Assembly: GCA_030038295.1 (NCBI GenBank)
Contig: JASHPF010000090.1
Span: 1-34,995 of the forward strand
From: Streptosporangiaceae bacterium
Lineage (GTDB): Bacteria > Actinomycetota > Actinomycetes > Streptosporangiales > Streptosporangiaceae
DNA length: 34,995 nt
Reading direction: 5' to 3'
Of the stretch, positions 31,839-34,995 are shown in pieces. Below the pieces are notes generated by a model. It was not told the origin of the DNA and did no database searches. It worked only from the letters and a program-made list of their open reading frames with translations. Position numbers and translations under genes: made by a program. Each line of letters begins with the position of its first letter. Position 1 is the first letter of the stretch.

Positions 31839-32114
31839 GTGACCTCGCCCGGTTCAGAGCACCTTGACAGCCGTCACCGCGACACGCTCCGGCAGATCTT
31901 CGAGCATCCGTCCAGCCACAACATCGAGTGGCGGGCGGTGCTGTCCCTGCTCGAGGCCGTCGGTACGGTTACCGAACGTCATGACGGCAAGGTCGCCGTC
32001 ACGGTGGGATCCGAGCAGGAATTTCTCGAGCCGCCGGCCGGCAAGGACGTTGATGTTCAGCTGGTCGTGGACGTCCGCCGGATGCTGGCCTCCGCCGGCT
32101 ACGGCCCGTCGTAA
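31839..32114 (+). CDS. Small conserved-looking protein, unknown function
   Basis: A 91-residue protein from a GTG; GGGATAGGG lies about 12 bases before it. HRDTLRQIFEHPSSHNIEWRAVLSLLEAVGTV, then DGKVAVTVGSEQEFLEPPAGKDVDVQLVVDVRRMLASAGYG, looks like a compact alpha-beta domain with an N-terminal helix, a beta-hairpin and a final helix. This is faintly like HicA-fold proteins, but the catalytic His-containing strand is not convincing, and there is no HicB-like gene. I recall similar small proteins in other actinobacteria but no function. It is divergent from the RNHCP gene. Confidence 0.6.
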   Translation: MTSPGSEHLDSRHRDTLRQIFEHPSSHNIEWRAVLSLLEAVGTVTERHDGKVAVTVGSEQEFLEPPAGKDVDVQLVVDVRRMLASAGYGPS

Positions 32115-32526
32115 GGCGCTCAGACCGCCGTTCAGGTCGCGCCGCTCCTTGGTCCCGGCGGCAGGCAACTGCACCGCTCGAGCGATGCGCGCGGCCCGCA
32201 ACTCCGACCTTGTCACCTGACTTCGGCCACTGGTCAGCCCTAATTGATCTTGTGGATCGCTGGCCTGCGAGAACGTCACACGCGACCGCCGAAGATGTGC
32301 ACTAGCCCTCGCCGCAACCGTGAAGTCACCGGAGGCTGAACCGAGGTCGCATGATGGCAGGATCGGCGATCGGAGGATGCGACGCCGTGCGCCTGGCACA
32401 CGCTGAGCTGCGGAGATGCCGCGCACATGGGCCTCTGCCTTCGCGAGCTCTGGCTCAACGAGGCCCGCCGCGACCCCGACTGCCAAGTCCTGCAGGGACA
32501 CGGCAAAGTCGTAAGTTCCGGAGCAG
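32115..32526. other. 412-base stretch without a confident gene
   Basis: No convincing gene. The best candidate is a 49-codon frame at 32427-32576 on the plus strand (MGLCLRELWLNEARRD at its start), which reads like protein for ~28 residues and then degenerates as it enters the 3' end of the convergent MarR gene. It may be a remnant or chance. No hairpin terminator, tRNA or long repeat was seen here. Confidence 0.35.
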
Positions 32527-32988
32527 TTACGTCGCCGGTACGGGCGGCTGGGTCAGTGCGGCGATGCACGCGGTGAGCAGGCGCCGCATCTGATCTTGTT
32601 CGCTGGCATCCAGTTTGGCGAGCATGGCTTGCTCGACGCGGCGGACCGCGGCGCTGGCCACCGTGAGCTGGCGGCATCCGCGGGGGGTCAGCTCGGTCGG
32701 CAGGGCCCGGCCGACGGGTGCCTGTGCTGGGCGGACGACGAGTCCCTGGCGTTCGAGGGCCTGCAGGAGCACGTTCATCGACTGCCGGGTGACGAACGCG
32801 CCCCGGGCAAGCTCGGAGTTCGACAGGCCCGGGCGCTGGGCAAGCAGCTCCAGGCAGGCGTAATGGGTGATCGTCATGCCGAGCGGGCGCAGCACGGCCT
32901 CGAGGGCCGAGTGGAGGGCGCTCGCGGCCGCCTTCAGCATGTACCCCAGCGATGTGTCCAGCTCGACTCCGGGCCCGCCTTGACTCAT
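32527..32988 (-). CDS. MarR family transcriptional regulator
   Basis: A 153-residue regulator. A dimer helix at the N-terminus (SLGYMLKAAASALHSALEAVLRPLG) precedes the winged helix: THYACLELLAQRPGLSNSELARGAFVTRQSMNVLLQALERQGLVVRP, with a basic wing (GRALPTELTPRGCRQL) and a closing dimer helix. The ATG at 32988 was chosen because homologues start there and the upstream part of the frame lies over the divergent gene. No ribosome-binding site is visible. The ATG itself lies in the first of two operator palindromes, so autorepression is very likely, together with control of the VOC gene. Confidence 0.9.
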   Translation of the reverse strand: MSQGGPGVELDTSLGYMLKAAASALHSALEAVLRPLGMTITHYACLELLAQRPGLSNSELARGAFVTRQSMNVLLQALERQGLVVRPAQAPVGRALPTELTPRGCRQLTVASAAVRRVEQAMLAKLDASEQDQMRRLLTACIAALTQPPVPAT

Positions 32989-33031
32989 GTCAGTAGTCTG
33001 ACATACACTGCTCTGTGTCAGACAACTGACA
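32980..33031. promoter_or_regulatory. Divergent promoter with two identical MarR-type operators
   Basis: The same 16-base palindrome TGTCAG-N4-CTGACA occurs twice: 32988-33003 (spacer TAGT) and 33016-33031 (spacer ACAA), 28 bases apart. A promoter for the VOC gene is visible as TTGACT (32980-32985), 18 bases, TACACT (33004-33009), with transcription start at about 33016. The first palindrome fills the promoter spacer and covers the MarR start codon; the second covers the VOC transcription start. This is a classic repressor layout. Confidence 0.75.
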
Positions 33032-33051
33032 TCTAACTGGAGGCAAGAATC

Positions 33052-33420
33052 ATGGCCGTCACCGGACCGGACTTCGTTTCTCTGCAGGTGCGCGACCTGG
33101 AGCGTTCCGCCGCCTTCTACGAGCGGTACCTGGGGCTGAAGCGCTCCGACGCGGGACCGCCGCACGCCGTCGTGTTCAGCACCGAGCCCATCGCGTTCGC
33201 TGTCCGCGACGTAGTGGCCGGCACCGACCTGGACGCGGTCGCGCAGCCGGGTCAGGGAATGGCGCTGTGGCTACACGCCCCCGACGCGCAGGACATCCAC
33301 GACGCCCTCGCCGCCGCTGGCACCACGATCGTCTCGCGGCCCGTCGACGGGCCGTTCGGCCGCACTTTCACGTTCGCCGACCCCGACGGCTACCAGGTAA
33401 CCCTCCACGACCGCGGCTGA
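33052..33420 (+). CDS. VOC family protein (glyoxalase-like)
   Basis: A 122-residue vicinal-oxygen-chelate protein: FVSLQVRDLERSAAFYERYLGLKR opens the first module, and DIHDALAAAGTTIVSRPVDGPFGRTFTFADPDGYQVTLHD closes the second. The terminal GYQVTLHDR segment holds a likely ligand position, but the usual N-terminal metal His is absent (SLQV rather than HxxL), so it may bind rather than convert its ligand, as in antibiotic-sequestering members. AACTGGAGG lies 8 bases before the ATG. It is divergent from MarR with shared operators, so its product probably deals with the MarR ligand. Confidence 0.9.
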   Translation: MAVTGPDFVSLQVRDLERSAAFYERYLGLKRSDAGPPHAVVFSTEPIAFAVRDVVAGTDLDAVAQPGQGMALWLHAPDAQDIHDALAAAGTTIVSRPVDGPFGRTFTFADPDGYQVTLHDRG

Positions 33421-33613
33421 GTGGAATAGAACAAGATCGCTGGGTATCAGGTTCAGTTGTATTTGCGTCGCTTGATCTGCGCTCAACGCGGCTTTCCGGT
33501 GCGCTCGCCCGCGGCTGTGTTCGGGCCACGAACGCGTCGATTGCCTGCGCGAGATCGTCGCTGATAAGCGGACTCGTGACAGGCAAGCATTGCGCCGGGG
33601 GAGGACCTGCCGC
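33421..33613. other. Spacer before the DinB remnant
   Basis: No gene supported. The sequence is less biased in codon-position G/C than its neighbours, and all frames are broken or shadow-like. It begins right after the VOC stop and ends at the remnant's ribosome-binding site. Confidence 0.35.
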
Positions 33614-33806
33614 ATGGCACGTCAGCTGATGACGACAGAACAGATCCTCTTCATCCTGCGTGAGACTCCTGATCGCCTCAGCGTCTGGACCCGGCGACCT
33701 GACGGAGGCCAAGTTGCACGCCGCGCCTGAGCCTGGCGAGCTGCTGGCTCTGCTCGGGCACCTGCCCGACCAGGACTGGTCGCGAAGTCCGGGCGCTGCT
33801 GGATAA
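33614..33806 (+). pseudogene. Decayed DinB-family gene
   Basis: GGGGGAGG precedes an ATG at 33614, and the first 27 or so codons read MARQLMTTEQILFILRETPD.., the usual opening of small actinobacterial DinB-like proteins. The frame then stops at 33730. In the +1 frame the same family continues: GDLTEAKLHAAPEPGE, directly joined to LLALLGHLPDQDWSRSPGA, then a stop at 33804-33806. In intact relatives the EPGEW segment and the ELL..L..LP..WSR segment are separated by about 50 residues carrying the first metal His region. So there is at least one frameshift, one internal deletion and a missing C-terminus. The assignment rests on recalled family sequence. Confidence 0.6.
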
Positions 33807-33876
33807 GCCGGCACCTGCTGCGTCGGGCGCCAGCACTGGTTCGTCCGCAAACTAAATGTGTACCGATGGTGGCATG

Positions 33877-33919
33877 AGCGTTCGGCCGATCCGAGCGTTC
33901 GGCCGATCCGAGCGCTCCG
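33877..33919. repeat. 17-base tandem repeat, about 2.5 copies
   Basis: GAGCGTTCGGCCGATCC is present at 33877-33893 and again at 33894-33910, followed by a partial, one-base-changed third copy GAGCGCTCC at 33911-33919. The copies are identical and directly abutting. It lies in the gene-poor stretch downstream of the DinB remnant. Confidence 0.8.
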
Positions 33920-34140
33920 ACGTTGAGCGAGCCGCAGGACGCGCTGTCCCTGTCCCACTCCTTGCTTCCGTTCCAGGGCATGGCCGGGCGAGCTGGCAAG
34001 TCACCGGCCCACAAGATGAGTTTCGCGCCGGGCGGAGGCTGGCTCCAACCCCGGCCGGACAAGCTCTTGACGATGCGGTATCTATGCCATCCGCTAGTTG
34101 CCGTTCGACGATCTCATGACCGCCGGGCAGATTCGGTGAG

Positions 34141-34171
34141 ACAGGACAACTCAAAGCAACAGGACAACTCA
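34141..34171. repeat. 13-base direct repeat, period 18
   Basis: ACAGGACAACTCA occurs at 34141-34153 and 34159-34171, with AAGCA between. A/C-rich and unlike the local composition. It could be paired protein-binding sites or an end of a lost mobile element; no partner inverted copy was seen nearby. Confidence 0.75.
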
Positions 34172-34363
34172 CGATGTGTTGAGCGCGGACTTACTGCCAG
34201 TGGAGAAGGCGGAGATATTGTCAGTGGGGTGCGCCACCACAATCGTCCGGACGGCGAGAGCGCCCCTGGCCGATTCGCCGGGCCGCCGACGGTGTTCGTC
34301 CGCACCGACGAAGAACCGCGCGTCCTCCGGCCATACTGGGTGAATGACTAGGGTTTCGCTGCT

Positions 34364-34672
34364 ATGAGGAAGGCGCCGATCATCATCGGGATCCTCGGGA
34401 TCGCGGTCGGCCTCGGCCTCATCATCGCGAGCTCGGCGAGCATGGGCTTCCACTCCTGTAGCAGCGGCGGCGGTCAGCCGCTCTTCGGCACACAGTCAGC
34501 TACGCCATGTTCTGGGTCCACAGTACTGCTGGACATAGTGGGAACCGTCATCTGCATTCTTGGGGTTCTCGCCGCGGCGGCTGCTAACGCTGTGATACGC
34601 CGCCGCGCGGAGCAGCGCAACGCACCACCGGTCGACCTAGACGATCCGTCAGATACGCCTTTCGGGACATGA
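34364..34672 (+). CDS. Small two-helix membrane protein, unknown function
   Basis: A 102-residue protein with two membrane helices: about 4-28 (APIIIGILGIAVGLGLIIASSASMG) and about 53-76 (STVLLDIVGTVICILGVLAAAAANAV). A ~25-residue loop holds two cysteines (HSCSSGGG and ATPCSGS) that would face outside and could form a disulfide. The basic IRRRAEQR after helix two and the acidic tail DLDDPSD are cytoplasmic. No family recognised. Only a weak AGGG lies upstream of the ATG. Confidence 0.6.
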   Translation: MRKAPIIIGILGIAVGLGLIIASSASMGFHSCSSGGGQPLFGTQSATPCSGSTVLLDIVGTVICILGVLAAAAANAVIRRRAEQRNAPPVDLDDPSDTPFGT

Positions 34673-34808
34673 CCGGCTGGCCGACCACGTCGACAGCGCG
34701 CTCCTTGCCTCCATGACGGGCCAGGCATGAGAAGATCACCGGTCATAGCTGACTGGTCGGCCCAGGCGCGGCATGGGGTGCGCTTCGACTGGATGCGGAG
34801 CGGCGTTG
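34673..34808. other. Convergent intergenic region
   Basis: 136 bases between the membrane-protein stop and the stop of the minus-strand helicase. No clear hairpin terminator and no gene seen. The right end has a short AGCTC-type direct repeat (GCTCAGCTCAGCT) that codes for the last helicase residues. Confidence 0.3.
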
Positions 34809-34995
34809 TCAGCTCAGCTCAGCTGGGAGCGGCTCGGCGTGCAGGACATGGAGACTGCTGACCGCGCGGGTCAGTGCCACATACAGGTGGTGCGCGCCTC
34901 GCGGGTGGGCCGCCACAATCCGGGCCGGCTCCACGACGATGACGGCGTCAAACTCCAGGCCCTTGGCGAGGCTCGCGGGCAGGCATGCCAGCCGG
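34809..34995 (-). CDS. UvrD/Rep-type helicase, C-terminal fragment
   Basis: The minus-strand frame is open from the right edge to a TGA at 34809-34811, giving the last 61 residues; the rest lies outside the window. It has the C-terminal signature of superfamily 1 helicases: SLAKGLEFDAVIVVEPARI (motif V, with the usual KGLEFD) and HHLYVALTRAVSSLHVLH (motif VI, with the Arg finger in ALTRA). It resembles the UvrD/HelD-like ATPases common in actinobacteria, which act on DNA ends or on stalled RNA polymerase; the two cannot be told apart from this fragment. Confidence 0.8.
   Translation of the reverse strand, partial: RLACLPASLAKGLEFDAVIVVEPARIVAAHPRGAHHLYVALTRAVSSLHVLHAEPLPAELS

Larger units (their letters stand above)
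33807..34363. other. 557-base gene-poor stretch with short repeats
   Basis: No gene I can support. Several frames are open on both strands (for example plus 33923-34351 and minus 34169-34453), but none has a ribosome-binding site, family resemblance or normal codon-position bias. It holds the two short repeat clusters listed separately. It is probably degenerate sequence left by deletions or a lost mobile element. Confidence 0.4.

Noticed and set aside
31839-32114. HicA-type toxin of a toxin-antitoxin pair
   Set aside because: No adjacent HicB-like antitoxin and no clear catalytic His motif; kept as an unknown small protein.
33421-33613. Possible transposase remnant (minus-strand phrase DDLAQAIDAFVARTQ)
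   Set aside because: The resemblance to IS630-type C-termini is short and unsupported by flanking motifs or terminal inverted repeats.

Overview
The window comes from a high-GC Gram-positive actinobacterium. Support for this: strongly G/C-ending codons throughout, many GTG starts, an F420-type luciferase-like oxidoreductase, a mycothiol-dependent-isomerase-type (MDMPI/DinB fold) protein, a CydC-type exporter subunit, an RNHCP protein and a DesK/NarL-type two-component pair. I see no rRNA, tRNA, CRISPR array, intact transposase or integrase. No single recognised biosynthetic cluster fills the window. It reads as accessory chromosome made of short one- to three-gene units, often divergent pairs of a regulator and its enzyme, or catabolic enzymes.

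Layout. 1-2.9 kb: 3' end of a 2OG-Fe(II) oxygenase, an Ada-type zinc-binding protein, a small unknown protein, and an orphan CydC-like ABC subunit that seems to lack part of its membrane domain. 3.0-6.2 kb: two regulator/enzyme modules, an SDR-type NAD(P) oxidoreductase divergent from a TetR regulator with palindromes between them, and an ArsR-type regulator overlapping a two-domain SRPBCC protein. 6.3-13.6 kb: small-molecule metabolism on both strands, comprising a P-loop kinase, an alpha/beta hydrolase, an MBL hydrolase, an OsmC protein, an aldehyde dehydrogenase with a KstR-like operator, a VOC protein, an MDMPI-like protein and an F420-type LLM oxidoreductase.

13.7-16.7 kb: a small membrane protein, then a two-gene operon for a gluconate-2-dehydrogenase-subunit-3-like protein and a GMC flavoprotein, behind a LacI-type operator-like site. 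16.8-24.8 kb: DUF1801 protein, membrane-anchored methyltransferase, GNAT acetyltransferase, amidase, a short terpenoid-cyclase-like toroid protein divergent from a cytochrome P450, and an S9 prolyl-oligopeptidase-family peptidase. 25.0-28.9 kb: a Gfo/Idh/MocA dehydrogenase translationally coupled to a TIM-barrel sugar isomerase/epimerase, followed by a secreted GH55-like beta-helix protein; together these suggest glycan attack and sugar catabolism.

29.0-35.0 kb: a response regulator and histidine kinase, an RNHCP protein, a small unknown protein, a MarR regulator divergent from a VOC protein with two identical operators set on the promoter, a decayed DinB-like gene in a gene-poor, repeat-bearing stretch, a small membrane protein, and the C-terminus of a UvrD-type helicase running off the right edge.

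The clearest non-coding signals are operator-in-promoter arrangements at 32980-33031 (MarR/VOC), 3938-3999 (TetR/SDR), 4739-4773 (ArsR) and 14317-14344 (GMC operon). The most unusual coding signals are the CydC deletion, the extra segment in the histidine kinase sensor region, and the DinB remnant.
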